The notes: generated from the sequence alone by a model not told the origin. 64,000 bases of DNA from Dryas octopetala (GCA_963921425.1 OY992833.1:28010698-28074697), one strand, 5' to 3'; shown: positions 13,314 to 25,836, numbered from the stretch's first letter. Numbers and translations: made by a program.

Positions 13314-14158
13314 ACAAATTTGCTTGCTTGTCTTAGCATTGACAACTGAAATTGTACCTCGATTAGGTCATCTAATATTGTTCTCATCTCTGCAAGCTCC
13401 GTTGGTTTTAAATGAATATCAATTTATTGCAACTTCCACTATTTACTGTCTCACTTGGTCGGATGAAACTTCTTTTTCGCAATATATAGGATGACACTTC
13501 GCTTTTTGCGTGCACTTATAGGCTTATAGCTCTTCTCAAAATTATAGGCTTATAGCGAAGCACAAGTTAATTATATCATTATTAAGTTTATCCAAAAGTT
13601 TATCCAAAAGTTTCTGCTAGTGAGAGGAGGTAGAGCTGTTTTCTTGTTAGTTATTGATGAGTTGTTCAGCTAGAATGGAAGATACTGCTTGTTAAACCAC
13701 AAAACCCAATTATCTTGATTAAGTCGAGGTGGTTTCCATTTAAAGAGACGTGCGAGTATGGCAGCTTTTGGTTCACTCAGGACTCACCTTCAAGGACATG
13801 CGATGGCTTCAACCAATTATATGAAAAGTTGTGAATAGAATTTAAACAAAATTACAAATGACTCGAACAAAAATTCAAAAAAAATTTAACAGCTAACTGG
13901 ATTGGATTTCATGTCAAGGTCTCCCATTGCTAGCTGGAACAAAATGTTCGTGATTTTGTATGTTAATGGTCGCAGTATCTTACATGGTAAACTTTGTGAA
14001 GCAACCAACTATTTTACCACTAATTCTAATTCTTGCAATATAGATTCAGGAGGTTAGGCCCACAGTGCGATACCTGAAAACGAGGAACAAATAAGGATCA
14101 AACAAAGCTTGAATCGCAATCCAATAGACATGCAGTGTGGTACCTACTTCTTTGGAAG
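13314..14158. other. convergent 3' region between CUL3 and HAD gene
   Basis: This stretch holds the 3' UTRs of two converging genes. A small direct repeat (TTATCCAAAAGTT twice near 13590-13611, and ATAGGCTTATAGC twice near 13518-13556) is visible. No other gene, RNA gene or mobile element is supported. Confidence 0.5.
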
Positions 14159-15894
14159 CTAAGACTCTGAAATGAGAATGCCATTTTGAATGTCAGAGAA
14201 GGTCTTTACATCTGTGCCCCATAACCTGCTTATTCAAATCAGTGGTAAGTACTACGGAATGCACCAAATCACAACTATGGTTGTATGCTAGCTATCCATC
14301 TACTGTGACATTCATGAAACATCCTATCATTAATAGTCTTCCAAAACAAGAGAAGAATCATGTAACGCAATAGCGCACCATCTGTTGATCTACTTAATAT
14401 GAATGTTAATATCATGAAAATCAAGCATCGGAGGTCATTGGACAAGGCACAACAAATGTGTATTTATACTGCAAAGATCTCTTACCAGCAATCAATTCCA
14501 ATGGCATTGGCCCCATCTTTATCTGCTATTTTATCATCACCAACATGTACTGCTTTGCCAGCATCCACATGAATTTGATCTACGACAATCCAAGAACATG
14601 TGAGAGTAGTTTCAATGTATGTTTTTAACATTATTGCAAACACCATAATAAATCTTTATCACTATGACAACATTGTTGGGTTGAAGGTGATAAATTTACA
14701 AAAAAGAGCATGTTTTGCAACAATTTGATTACTGTTGGGTCAACCATAGAATATGGTGGTGCTCTATACGTACCTAAAGCAGCTTTGAATATGTTTGCAT
14801 CTGGTTTTTCATATCCAACCTCTGAAGATACAATAACAGCATCAAACCTGCAAATAGAAGCAAGAGAAATCCTTCATTTCTTCATAATAGAAATGAAAAA
14901 ACCCAACACCCCTGCCTAACCCCTATGGAGAATTAGCAAACAGAAGAACAATGAATGATGCCCAGTTGCTCACAGATGTAAAACATTGAGTTCCTTGAGT
15001 AGCTTCCTTAAGCGGGAGTCAAAATTGGACACAACAGCCAGCTTAACTGTATGTCACTGCTGGTAAATGTTAAAATGAAACTAGTAGTAGTAATCAAACA
15101 AAGAAGCAGAGTACTGAGTAAATTGGACCTCCAGCATCCTTGAGATGGACCATTGTTTCATAAGCTCCAACTGGAAGACGCCATGAATCACCTTTGGCAT
15201 AGTACTAATAAAACCAACCAAACCCATCAACAATCTTAAAACTAGTTACACAATTCTTTTCAAAGCTTCAAAGTGAGGAATATAATTATATAAATTACCT
15301 CATAAACTTGTTCGAAATAATCGAGATTAGCACAACCAGTGGCTTCAGAAACAACAAGTTTCCAAAATGGCCTCCCATCTCCCTACATTATGCCATTTTT
15401 AATACAGAAAACAATTAGTATTGATTATATTGAATTAGTTGCAGAAGTGAATATCAATTTAAAACCTGGTAACGAAGCTTTTGAGGCCAGGGAGCAGAAA
15501 ACGCTCTTTTGAAACCTTGTTTGATTTCAGCTGGAGTTGCAGTGACTCCTGTAAAGGAAAATAAAAAATGGGTTGTTTGGTGTTTTTTATTTTTAATGGG
15601 AAATTGAGGACTGGAATTTGGAGACGAACCGTATTTGGTTCCAATGGAGGCGTAAATCACTTCGACTGGGTTTGCTAACTGCAAGAGAGTACCTCCGGCG
15701 TCCAACAACAATGCGTCATAGGCCGTGCGACGGCGAGCTGATCGTCCTCGTCCTCCTCCACCTCCTCCTCCACCGGAGTGGATGGGCATGGAAGAGCACC
15801 GAATGGGGTTTTTGAGAAGCTTCAGATGGAGAGGTTTGAGGGATTTCAAAACACCGATGCTGCCATAAGAGCATCTCAGCAAACTACCCTCCAT
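14159..15894 (-). CDS. HAD-like hydrolase, probably organelle-targeted (HDHD3-type)
   Basis: Eight minus-strand exons (15630-15894, 15466-15548, 15299-15382, 15129-15204, 14974-15046, 14774-14847, 14486-14579, 14159-14225) encode 271 residues. HAD-superfamily features are in order: motif [10 protein letters not shown] (Asp65), motif [10 protein letters not shown] (Ser176), motif III with Lys208 in [10 protein letters not shown], and motif IV HVGDDK (Asp233-Asp234). The first 56 residues are basic, serine-rich and acid-poor, with an eight-glycine run, consistent with a plastid or mitochondrial transit peptide; this is inference. The nucleophile Asp65 is present, but the second motif I aspartate that acts as acid/base in phosphatases is Gly67. 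The substrate is unknown and may not be an ordinary phosphate ester. A C-terminal [13 protein letters not shown] segment is typical of the plant HDHD3-like group. The start is the first ATG of the frame. Assignment to the superfamily is firm; the specific activity is not known. Confidence 0.92.
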
Positions 15895-17507
15895 TTCATT
15901 TACAGAGTGGAAGTGTCAACAACCCAATTCCATTCATTTCTCGCTTGTGCTTAACTGACAAAACCAAGGATTGGAAATTAATTAATTATTTCTTTTCTTT
16001 ATTAAACTTCTTGTCTTTGTTTTGTTTTTTTCGCCAGAAAATTTAACTTATGTTGAAAAAGGCTGAAAGTGTTTGTTTGTTTTTTTTTTTTTTTTTTTTT
16101 TTTTGTTCTAAATGAAACCATGGAATTAAGCAACCACTTTCCCAAAATCTTTTTATTAATTAGATAGATAAATTCAATCTTCATTTCAAATATTAGAGCA
16201 TACAACATCCTTCATAATTTTTATTAACACAATCTAACAAGTAACAACAATGAAATTGGATCTTTTTTATTTATTTATTTTCATCATTTCATATTTCTTT
16301 GGATTACGCGGAAATCTGTTGATATTTTTGATTAAATCTTCTTGTTCCTAGATGTTCTATAAGAATAAATTAGGAATAAATAAATTGCTATTCACTTTCT
16401 TTACCAATTTCGAATAGAAAAATTATTTATTGGTCTGTACTGTAACCCGACCTAGTTAAATCCATGAACTCAATTCGGTTATCCCTTCCTATTCTTAATA
16501 ATTGCCTGAACCATGAATTGTCTTATGACTCATCAATCATATAGATGATTTTTATAATTGTTCAAGAAACAAGTGATCCTTTTTCTCGATACCGATAGAT
16601 CCCAGACATATTCCTTTCGTTCCATCAACTAATCTTAGTCTTGAATCCCGTTGGGGAGGGGAGAGAAGGAGAAGAAGGAACCGAGAAGAAAGTATTAGCT
16701 ACATATCATCTGCCAACATGTATTAGACTAGAATCTTCATGCCTACAAAGTACAAACCACTTTCCATTCATTCATATTTGGGATGAGCTAAAAGAACTGC
16801 TACATTAAATTTATAGGCTATACAAACTACCATAAAGAATGCAACATGTATTACAATTTGCTAGCTATTACTTTTACCCTTCTTTCAGGAAAATTAGAAA
16901 GTCGGGTTTGGATCTGAAAATTACAGTAGAGAAAAATAAGTCCTACTAATGTCCTCAAACATGTCATGCAGTTTGACTCATTAAAAATGCAAGCCACCCA
17001 TGAATCGTGATTGTGAGAGTGCCAAAAGTAATTGTTGCTTGGTCTACCCTTCCCTGTTTGAAGTATTTATAATAAGTTAATAACCAACCAACCAGCAACA
17101 GCATTGCAGTTGAGACTTATGGCCATTTGATCAATCTTTAGATCAAGACTAGTTGCCTCAACGAATTGATATGCTTTTGCTTTTTGTGACACCGGTGAAT
17201 GCTGAATACGGATCATTTTGTAAGTTGTAATGCCAACTCAATTCCTTCTCTGTGCTATAAGGTCAGGTGCAACTGCAACAACAAAACCCACCACCCATTT
17301 ATAGCAGCAGCTACAAGCCTACAACGAGTCAACTCAATCAAAAGGCAGCTGACATTAGCTTGGATTTTGTCCATCCTGAAAAATCCCAAAATCGGGGACT
17401 CACAAATGTTATGATTATTAACATGCAGATGAACAAATCAGGTTCACAAGAAGAAATAGAAGTTAACTTAACCTTACCAGGCAAAAACTATACAAAATAA
17501 TCATTGA
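15895..17507. other. intergenic 1.6 kb, possible organelle-like segment
   Basis: This contains the HAD-gene promoter and the 3' flank of the DUF616 gene. A run of T lies at about 16080-16104. Between about 16290 and 16680 the sequence changes character: it lacks the usual A/T runs and has words such as GGATTACGCGGAAATC and CGATACCGATAGATCC that look like plastid DNA to me. I could not name a plastid locus, so this stays a suspicion. No gene is supported. Confidence 0.4.
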
Positions 17508-20500
17508 TCAAGAAACAGGTGGAGGCGGCCCTTCCCTATGCCGGAATAGCTTTGTTAGCGCTCTGCGTTCACAGTCCTGAAAACATTTGACAAGAAAAAA
17601 TATTTCAACTAATGATTTGTCTCAGTGGGTAACATGCACTAATTTGTTTGGTATTATGCAGCCATGACACTGACAGTTGTGAAGATATGTTGACCTTCAA
17701 TTTGACAACTCAAAATACATGATTAAATGTCCAGCATATGCTCTAGTTTGGTTTAATTGCAAAATAAGAGTGAATTGGTTAAATTTTCTAGTTGTTTCTT
17801 GTGCCAGAAAAGTACTCCAAGTAGATGTTGTTTCTACTCATCCTTTAATGTTCACCGGAAAAGTTCTAAGACCACATATAACTACACTGGCTACATCATA
17901 AATTCAGAAAAATAATTGACATGTAGCTACCTTTTGTATCTCTTCAAAATGTTTAGCAAGAACGGTTTTTACAGAGGAATCATGCAAGAAATCTATTGCA
18001 TCCTTTTTTCTTTTTCTTTTTAGGGGGGAGGAGGGGGGGAGTGGACACCATTTCCAATGCAATCACTACTTATAACCAGAAGTCATTCCCATTTGAAGTT
18101 TCTTTCAAACGCCTCCTCTCAAATACCAAATTGCTAACGTTAAACCATGACCCAGAAAATCAACACAGTTCAAATTCATGATTGAGTGGCTTCAGAAACT
18201 ATGCTGGCCGCATTTCCAATAAATATAGAGGATACTTCATTCAAATATCAAATATGATGTAACAACATATAGAAATATATGTTAAAGTTTTCTAGAAATT
18301 GTCTATACCTTGAACATATTTAGGTAGAATGGTCTATGTGGGTTCATTCTCCTTAATTTTATGTAAGTATATGCAAAGCTTAGTTGATCACGGGAGGTAA
18401 ACCTGTCAACTTCATTAAACCAAAGGCATGAAAACAAATTTGAAATTGGTGTATGTGCCCGAACAATAAATGAACCTTCAGGAACATCTGCAAGGTAAAT
18501 GACACACCAAATCAGCATAGAATATTATTGATTTCAGATGAAAAGGAAAAGAAAATCTTAACAAAAAACAAAATGCCAATAATACGCACAACTCGGAAGA
18601 GGAGTTTTTGGGTCTGAAGGATCAAACTTGGTGAGGCCATCAGACTGGTAAAACGTAAACTGTTCATCAATGGCTGTGTGATTGTATTTATTTAGACGCT
18701 TATTTTGGAGTACCTCCTCCCAGACACAATGGCGATCATAATGGTTGGAAATGGCATATTCTGATTTTGTTTGCCATAAAAAGTATTCGATAATCAGCAT
18801 TGGATCAGTGTTAAGTCGCATCTTGCTGTCAAGCCAAATTGAATACCTGGAAACAGGAATTGTAAAGAATTGAACAGACCGAAATCTAGCAAAAACTATG
18901 TGGCTAGAACATGGTGTAAGAATTACCATGAAGAGGGGAAAAGGCGATGTGATAAAAGTTTTGGCACCTTTCCAGTTCTGCGCATATCAGCATATGGTAA
19001 ATTCTTCACTATAACTATTCTCCACAAGCCAATATGTCCTGTATCATCAGGAAAATTTCCCTCTGATGATAATTTTGCCAGTGTTTGCTTGTCCACAAAC
19101 ATCACAAAACAAACGTTTTTCTTGGAATATTCACTGATCTGTAGCAAATAAGGATACATTATCCTCACTAAAAGAAAGAAAGCTTGCAATAATAGTTTCA
19201 AACTTTAAGTAATCCTCAGGACTATAGTTTTCCAGATTGTAGGAAATAGTTATGATTTTCTATCAATCATCTCCTAGCATAACTTACTAAGGACAAAAGT
19301 AGGCGATTCGAAATCAAGACATATCTGGCACACAACCTTCAACGTCTTAGAAGGTATTAGAGCCATAATCAAATCATACTTTAAACCCATCCACACTCGT
19401 ACCATAAATAGGACCAATGGTTCCCACGAATAAAATGCCAATTAATTGTTTTTTATCTCCATACTTCATGAAAAGTCCTATAATGCCTCTCTTTCCTCTT
19501 TATCTCTTCACACTGCCTTTCTGTAAAGATTACACAAGTGAAAAGTGCTGTCTGAAAGAAAACTCTACTTTTTCTGACCTGGTTCATCATCTTCAAGTAC
19601 ATCTATTACTTTTTTTGTCTAACAAAAAGGGTCTAATCGATAGATTAAATATTTATCAGTCAAATAAAACATCTGCAAGAAGTTCAGTTCTTTTAGCAGC
19701 ATCTTGTTTAATAGTGAAAAAAAAAAAAAAAGAAAAAAAAAGAAAAGCCATTTAACCAAAGACATTTGATTATATGCCTTATAAGTTCAACACATTTACC
19801 TTTTTGCTTGTAGGCCTCCTTAGAAAGTCAGAGCTTCCAAAAATGCAAGAAGATACTGCAACCTTACAGTTGTTCATGTATGCCTTGTCCTTCACATCTA
19901 AATCAAATCCAGTGCTTGAGAGCCGTGAGGGTTCTCTGATAAATCCACAATGAAGAGTTTGATTTTCTGCATAGAAGGATTGCTCTCTTTCCTTAAGGGT
20001 CTGATGTCCTCCGAATCTAGGTTCATATATATTGCTACGAGAAATTTTTTCCTCTTGGTCAATGTACTCTAGTGAAAAGTGTGTGAAGTTCATGACGTCC
20101 CGGGGATCAAGAAGATAATCAACTGATTCCAAAAGCCCAACTTCGCAAGGAAAATCTGAAAAGGTGTTATATGGGAAGAAGCAAGCAGGATGAGTCATAC
20201 AGCAAAAATGACTTGCAAATGCTGTACTTTGTATCATAGACCCGTCTTAGTTTCATATTTTCCAAACTAGTTGTCCCTTCTAGGAAATTTATAGAATGCT
20301 TTTGAACATGAGAGTGCTCAAAATCAAAAGTTACGGACAAACAAAAACATACAAATTCACAAGTAAAGATAACAACACTTACAATGCTTACGATGCTTGG
20401 GTTTTGGTGGTCTTCCAACATCTTCAGAAGGCAAAAGTTCTTGATGTACTGAAATACTAATACTCTCTTCTATTTGAGCTGCAATAGGTAATAAACTAAA

Positions 20501-21009
20501 TCTGTATATACACATAATTATAACAATATGAATGATTAATGAATAAATAAATAAAAGCTCAAGTTGTGTGCATACCAGGAGATAACATTTTGAGGCCGAA
20601 GAATAGAAAGTAAAGCAAAAAGATGGCTGCAAACAGAAACACCCAGAGCGAGAATTTGTGTCTGGTAATCCGACCAAACCTTCTTCCTCTACGAACAAGG
20701 CGAGTACCATGCTCACTTGGACCAAGATACTCCAAAAACGCCCCCATTATACCTCTCCTCATCTCAGGCAACAATTCACTACTGGGTCTATAGAGACCCA
20801 TCATTCCATTCCTCATCTGTGCAAGTTTTTCAGCAAATGGGTCACATCAAAATCTACCAACTACATTATTATTCATACCATTAATATCACATTTGTATAT
20901 ACTTATATGGCTGGCTATACAGCAAGTACGCATACATTTTGTAACAGGGAACCATGGAAACAACATAATAGCATTGTTTGTGTGGAGGTTTTACCTGATC
21001 CGAGATCAT
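17508..21009 (-). CDS. DUF616 type II membrane protein (MUCI70/TOD1-like)
   Basis: Minus-strand exons 20576-20816, 20383-20478, 19800-20155, 18927-19138, 18590-18846, 18309-18487 and 17508-17576 give 469 residues; a 15-bp first exon at 20995-21009 (MISDQ) brings it to 474. I prefer the longer model because the ATG at 20816 directly follows a clean CACAG acceptor and the tiny exon has a CAG|GTAA donor. After a short basic cytosolic tail there is one membrane span (about residues 60-79) and a lumenal domain. Characteristic words are VSSCIFGSSD, YSIWLDSKMRLNTDP, VPEGSFIVRAHTP, FNEVDRFTSRDQLSFAY and the end LNMFKDCERRALTKLF. Family members include Golgi MUCI70 (polysaccharide synthesis) and TOD1 (reported alkaline ceramidase), so the reaction here is uncertain. 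The gene is divergent from HGH1. Intron 6 (17577-18308) contains an open, in-frame candidate exon. Confidence 0.9.
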
Positions 21010-21393
21010 GGCGAAGTGGGAAAACCATGGCTAGATCTATCATCATGGATTAGTGCCCCGAGTTTCCCTGGCTTTTCAACAACCACCAAATGGTTTCCTC
21101 TGTCCCCTGCACCTTTCACCCATCTCCTGCTGCCTGCAAATTACTTGTGCTGCCACGCGACACGTTTTCTTTGACCTTTTTAGGTTTTTTTTGGCCAGGG
21201 ACATTTTTTGGTTAAGTAGCACACTTACCATTGGTCCATTATTAAAAAGTTGGTCGAAACGGTGCGTTTGGAGTAGTGTTAAAACTGAAGTAGTAGGTCC
21301 AACGACGTCGTTTGAAATGAGTGTTTTTTGCTCGGAGAGACCATGTAAAAGTGATTTTGTGACTTGTGTCTGCGCGAGCCGCGAAGGAGAACC
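21010..21393. promoter_or_regulatory. shared divergent promoter, DUF616 gene/HGH1
   Basis: Only 384 bp separate the presumed start codons of two divergent genes, so the promoters overlap. The sequence is less AT-rich than its surroundings, with GCCACGCGACACG, ACGACGTCGT (a palindromic ACGT-type element near 21302-21311) and TGCGCGAGCCGCG just before the HGH1 start. No TATA box stands out. Confidence 0.5.
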
Positions 21394-24300
21394 ATGGCGA
21401 CGGAACTGGAAGAACTAGTGGGATTTCTATCTTCTCCATCTCCCACAGTAAGTAGCTTTCATACTCCTTCAGACCCAGTTTGCTTGCTTAGAAATCCCAG
21501 TTAAGTAATTAAATAAAGCTTGATATTTATAACAGAAATGGCTGCTACATGAGCAATCTTTTACATATATGTGATTTCCCTGTAACTTAACATACCATTA
21601 CTATTGCTTTCGTCTTAGTTTCAGAACTAATGTTATTCCTAGAAGTTAATAGGTATTTTGAGGCTTTGAGTCCACCAAAACTGAATTTTTTGGCTACTGT
21701 TATGAAAAGAGTGAAAATCGAGAATTTGAAATTTATAATGTTATGTTCAAAGAATGAATATGGAATTTTTTTGCTGGGTTTGTTTCAACTTGTGTGCACT
21801 AATGTCATTGGGTTCCTATAATTAGAGGACATGTGGGAGTTATAACTTATAGGTCCTCTGAATCCTCACCTTCACTCTTTAATTTTACTGGTTTTTTAAA
21901 TATAATTGAAGGGAAATTAAATGTAATTGAATGGCATCATTGATGTTATTGCATTATTGGCTCACTGTTCATTTTTAAAAGGTAACAAAGGCAGCTGTTG
22001 ATATCGTTCGGGGATTAACCGGGTCTGATGATGGCTTGCAGTCTCTAGCCAATTATTCGAAGATTCTGCTTCCATCATTATCTCGCCTCTTAGCTGGAAA
22101 AAAGGTGCTTTAGTATGATTCCTCTGGTCAAATTTTTCCTGTGATCAGCATTTGGATGCATTCTAACTTGTTGTTATCACTCTCTGATGGCATTATTTTG
22201 GTATAAAAGAATTGGTTTAACATTTTCCAGGAGGTCTCAGTACCTGCAGCAGAAGCCCTTGTCAATCTTTCAAAAAATTCGGATCTAGCAGCGAAGATGG
22301 TTGACATGGGAATGATTAACACAGCTATGGACATTTTATTTAAGCCAGAGCCTAGTATTAGCCGGTTGCTGGCTATGCTTTTAGTTAATCTCACACAGTT
22401 GGATGCTGGTATAACTTCTTTACTGCAGGTGTGTTTCTTTCTTAGATCATTTTATGATCATTCAATCCCCTAGAGATATGATTAAAAGAAAATCAATATA
22501 TAAACATTACCCTTTTCTTTTGGAGAAATTGCAATCTATTACAAGCATTTTCAATTTTTTTTAAAAAAAGAAGGCTAAGTTTTGTTTTTTTATCTATGCA
22601 TATCTATAAAAAAAAGTTGTCTATTTACATATTTTATAATATGTCACAGCATGATTGGATTTTCTTGTGCTTTGTCACTGAAACATTAATTACTAATTGT
22701 GGGAACTGTGTATATTTTATAGACCGGAGATGAGAAGATGCAAGGGCTCTATGTTATGAAGCTTGTGAGATCTTTTTGTAGATCCTCTGGTGAAGTCAGC
22801 GGTGTGTTTTTCTTTTCTAAATTGATTTTTTTTTTTTTACTTACAAAAAGATATGAATCTGAATGCCTAAATATTCTTTGTTCCCGGTGGCATACCAATT
22901 TTAAGTAGTGGTTCTTCTACTTGGTACATGACAGTGGAGATGCATAAAAGTTGAAGCTTGCATTGTTGTTCCTCTACATCATTTTTGGTAGTCTTGTGGT
23001 CCCATAGATGGGTGATTTCAGCCGTAAAATCTTTTAATTTGTCATAAAATCCTTAAAGGTGATTTGTTTTGGACATAACACATAAGTCCTTTTGACAAAG
23101 TTCACAAAAGCACAAGTTTTAGCTGTTTAGAAGATTCTAATGTATAATTTTCACGTTTTCTGTTTGCAATCTCCAACTTTAGCATATTTACCACTATATT
23201 GCTCTGACATTTTTTGCTGCACATGTATCAGAAGATCCTTTTGAACATGTTGGTTCCATACTTGTAAACATCTCAAAGAAGGAAGCAGGCAGGAAACTGT
23301 TACTGGACCCTAAACGAGGGCTTTTAAAGCAGATTATTCGACAGTATGACTCTTCTAGTCCGTTGAGAAGGAAAGGGGTATGTACAATAGATCACCTCAA
23401 AGGACCAAGATAAGGACTCCTTTGTCTTGTTTATTCTATATGTATTGAGAGACACATTTTTCACCTTTGATTATCAACATTTAGTAACAAAAGTAAAACT
23501 GCTTCTGAAAAACAAAAGAAGGACCTACGCTGTTTGGCGTAACTGCTTCTTGTACACGTGAGAGCATAATTATTAAGAAGGTTCTTTAAGAAAATGCTAA
23601 TTGACTAATTCTATATAATCATGCTTTACCATCTGGATATAATGAGCTATCAGTTAGTGTTGGATTTGTATTTATCAAGCTTAGCTAGGCTTTCTGAATT
23701 AGTTCAAACTCTTCCAGCTATCAAGTACAGCTAACTTAGTTAGCCGCAGCTTGCACCTGTTAGTGAGATAATTTTATTTGCTTTCAGGTTTCTGGAACTA
23801 TTCGCAACTGTTGTTTTGAAGCTGAGAGTCAGCTTCAGAATTTGCTTTTGATTTCAGAGTTTCTCTGGCCAGCTCTGCTTCTGCCGGTTGCCGGTAACAA
23901 GGTAATATTTTGCACCTTTTTCTTGACTTTTGAAACTTAAATATTTTGATCAGATAGAGTGAGGAAGTGAACTTTTGAATTATTGATAAATTCAGTTTCT
24001 TTCTACTATTCTATGCTTGTTTTATTCCTTTTCTATTTTTTTTTTTTGGTCGAATTATTCCTTTTCTATTGATATGGTAAGTTGTGCCCAGATTTACAGT
24101 GAGCAGGATAGATCGAAAATGCCACTTGAGCTTTCGACTGCTCTCTCAATTGAGCGTGAACCAGTTGATGATCCTGAAGTTCGTGCTCAAGCACTGGAGG
24201 CAATATACTTAATCTCATTACAGGTCAAATAAGAACTTTTCTTCAGGGTTCTTTCTCAGTGTTCTATACATCCAATATAATATTTTTTTTTTTGTTCATT

Positions 24301-25008
24301 TAATGAACTGTGCATGCTTTTAAAGTTAAAAGAAAAATTTTAGTAAAAATGAAAAGAAAAATCATGTGGGACTGATAATATATCGAAGAAAATGAATCGA
24401 CAACAAAAAGCAATGTTGAGTAAAAGAATAAAAATGTCGTTGGATTAGGTTCGTTAATATGATGGCTTTTGTAGAGTGTTTTTTCTTGACATAATGCATA
24501 ATATGAAATCAGTCGAGATCTATATAACCATCCTACAGTATAAAATGAGAACATCTTTCTTGTTCTGGATAATTGTGGAAATTTTTAAAGAAAATATGGA
24601 GCATTAGTTTTATTTTCTTGCTTTGTCTTTTATCTTTATTTTGGTTTTATACTCTCATGGGCAAGATGTATAGCTTCTGGACAACGTGTAATCACATATA
24701 TGGTTCTATCTCCTTCCAGGAGGCAGGTCTAAGAGCCTTTTGGTCTGTCAATGGACCAAGAATAATACAAGTGGGTTATGAAGACGAGGAAGATCCTAAA
24801 GTAATGGGAGCATATGAGCAACTTGGCTCCTTGGTATGTAAACATTTCTGCCTGCCCACTTTTATCCCATTGCGGTGTCTTCTTCCTCCACTCCCCATTG
24901 TATTATATCCTGTTCTTTTTCCTCCAACAACTAATGTCACTGCCTTTACTGTTTTACCAGTTGATTAATAGCAGCGGGTCAGAGGAACCAACTGAGACAT
25001 CTAATTAG
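21394..25008 (+). CDS. HGH1: HGH1 homologue, armadillo-fold eEF2-folding cofactor
   Basis: Nine plus-strand exons: 21394-21447, 21982-22104, 22231-22428, 22723-22801, 23232-23377, 23788-23901, 24092-24223, 24720-24833 and 24961-25008, giving 335 residues. It corresponds to the FAM203/HGH1 family with its DUF383 and DUF384 halves. Yeast HGH1 is a cytosolic chaperone needed for folding of elongation factor 2; that role is from family knowledge. Visible helical armadillo-like repeats include VPAAEALVNLSKN, LLAMLLVNLTQ and SILVNISKKEAGRK. The DUF384 part includes GTIRNCCFE, LLPVAGN, DDPEVRAQALEAIYLI and KVMGAYEQLGSL, all hallmarks of the family. The ATG at 21394 sits in ACCATGGC, a good plant context. 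The short acidic-hydroxyl tail EEPTETSN ends the protein. No defect is seen. Confidence 0.95.
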
Positions 25009-25680
25009 CACTAGAGATGTTTTAGTTTTATCCAATGGATCTTCCACCGGCACTCAATGCCGGCCATCAGAACTCAAAATGATGGCTTCCGGGGATGTAT
25101 GTTACGCCGTTACGGCTTCACCTTTAGCCCTGTAAGAATAGCAGTTTTCAGGTGGTTAGAAATCGAGAATGTGATTAGAGATTGAAATCTGAATCAATGT
25201 TATGCTTGAAGGAAAAAGTCCAAATGGAGAGAGCACTGTCCGGATATTGAAATATAGATTTATTTCGAAGTTTATTTGGTTCTTAACTTCTTATGTAATG
25301 TAAACCTTCTGCTTTGTCTGAATCACTCGAGTTGAGAAATCTTTAACGACACTATTTGGAGTGCAGCTTACAAAATGGGGGGTGTGAATAGCAAGATTTG
25401 GTCCAGCTATAATTAACTTCACCCGCCAACTGATCATGCCACCAAACATTAATTATTTGTCACTCCTGCAATTCGACTCTATAGTCTACACTTACACAAA
25501 ATTCATGACAATTCATGCCTTTTAAAGATTGGAAATAAATATATGGTTGGTTTTCCACAACAACATTACATAAATGTTCCATAGGTCGCATAGCAATTTA
25601 CAAAATCACTGTTATTAAAAAGAAAACAGGAATTTACAGAATCACTAATTAAATAAAAAGAAATTTACAAAAACACCAGG

Positions 25681-25709
25681 CACGTGACTCGCGCACGTGA
25701 CTTACGTCA
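25681..25709. promoter_or_regulatory. paired G-boxes and ACGT element upstream of ORC6
   Basis: Two perfect CACGTG palindromes (25681-25686 and 25694-25699), each followed by AC, are 13 bp apart, and TTACGTCA follows at 25702-25709. bZIP and bHLH factors bind such elements. Three ACGT cores in 29 bp is well above chance in this AT-rich context. Function is inferred. Confidence 0.6.
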
Positions 25710-25726
25710 TTTAAAATTTGTCTGCG

Positions 25727-25796
25727 GCGCCAAAAACCACCCGGGAAAATCCTAGTAACCCTTTAAGCGCGAAAACTACTAATTTCACTTCCCGCC
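25727..25796. promoter_or_regulatory. E2F/DP binding-site cluster upstream of ORC6
   Basis: On the minus strand the words TTTGGCGC (25727-25734), TTTCCCGG (25741-25748) and TTTCGCGC (25767-25774) all match the plant E2F consensus WTTSSCSS. A near match, TTCCCGCC, lies at 25789-25796 on the plus strand. Plant replication-licensing genes are known E2F/RB targets at G1/S, so this arrangement fits the downstream ORC6 gene. The matches are seen directly; binding is inferred. Confidence 0.72.
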
Positions 25797-25797
25797 A

Positions 25798-25836
25798 ATG
25801 GAAGTGCTCAAATGGCAATGGCAATGGCACTGCTAA
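25798..25836 (+). CDS. possible upstream ORF in ORC6 leader
   Basis: This is a 12-codon frame with a stop (MEVLKWQWQWHC), starting 104 bp before the ORC6 ATG in another frame. If the transcript starts upstream of 25798 this would be the first AUG. It lies immediately after the last E2F-like word, so it may instead be outside the mRNA. Confidence 0.3.
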   Translation: MEVLKWQWQWHC

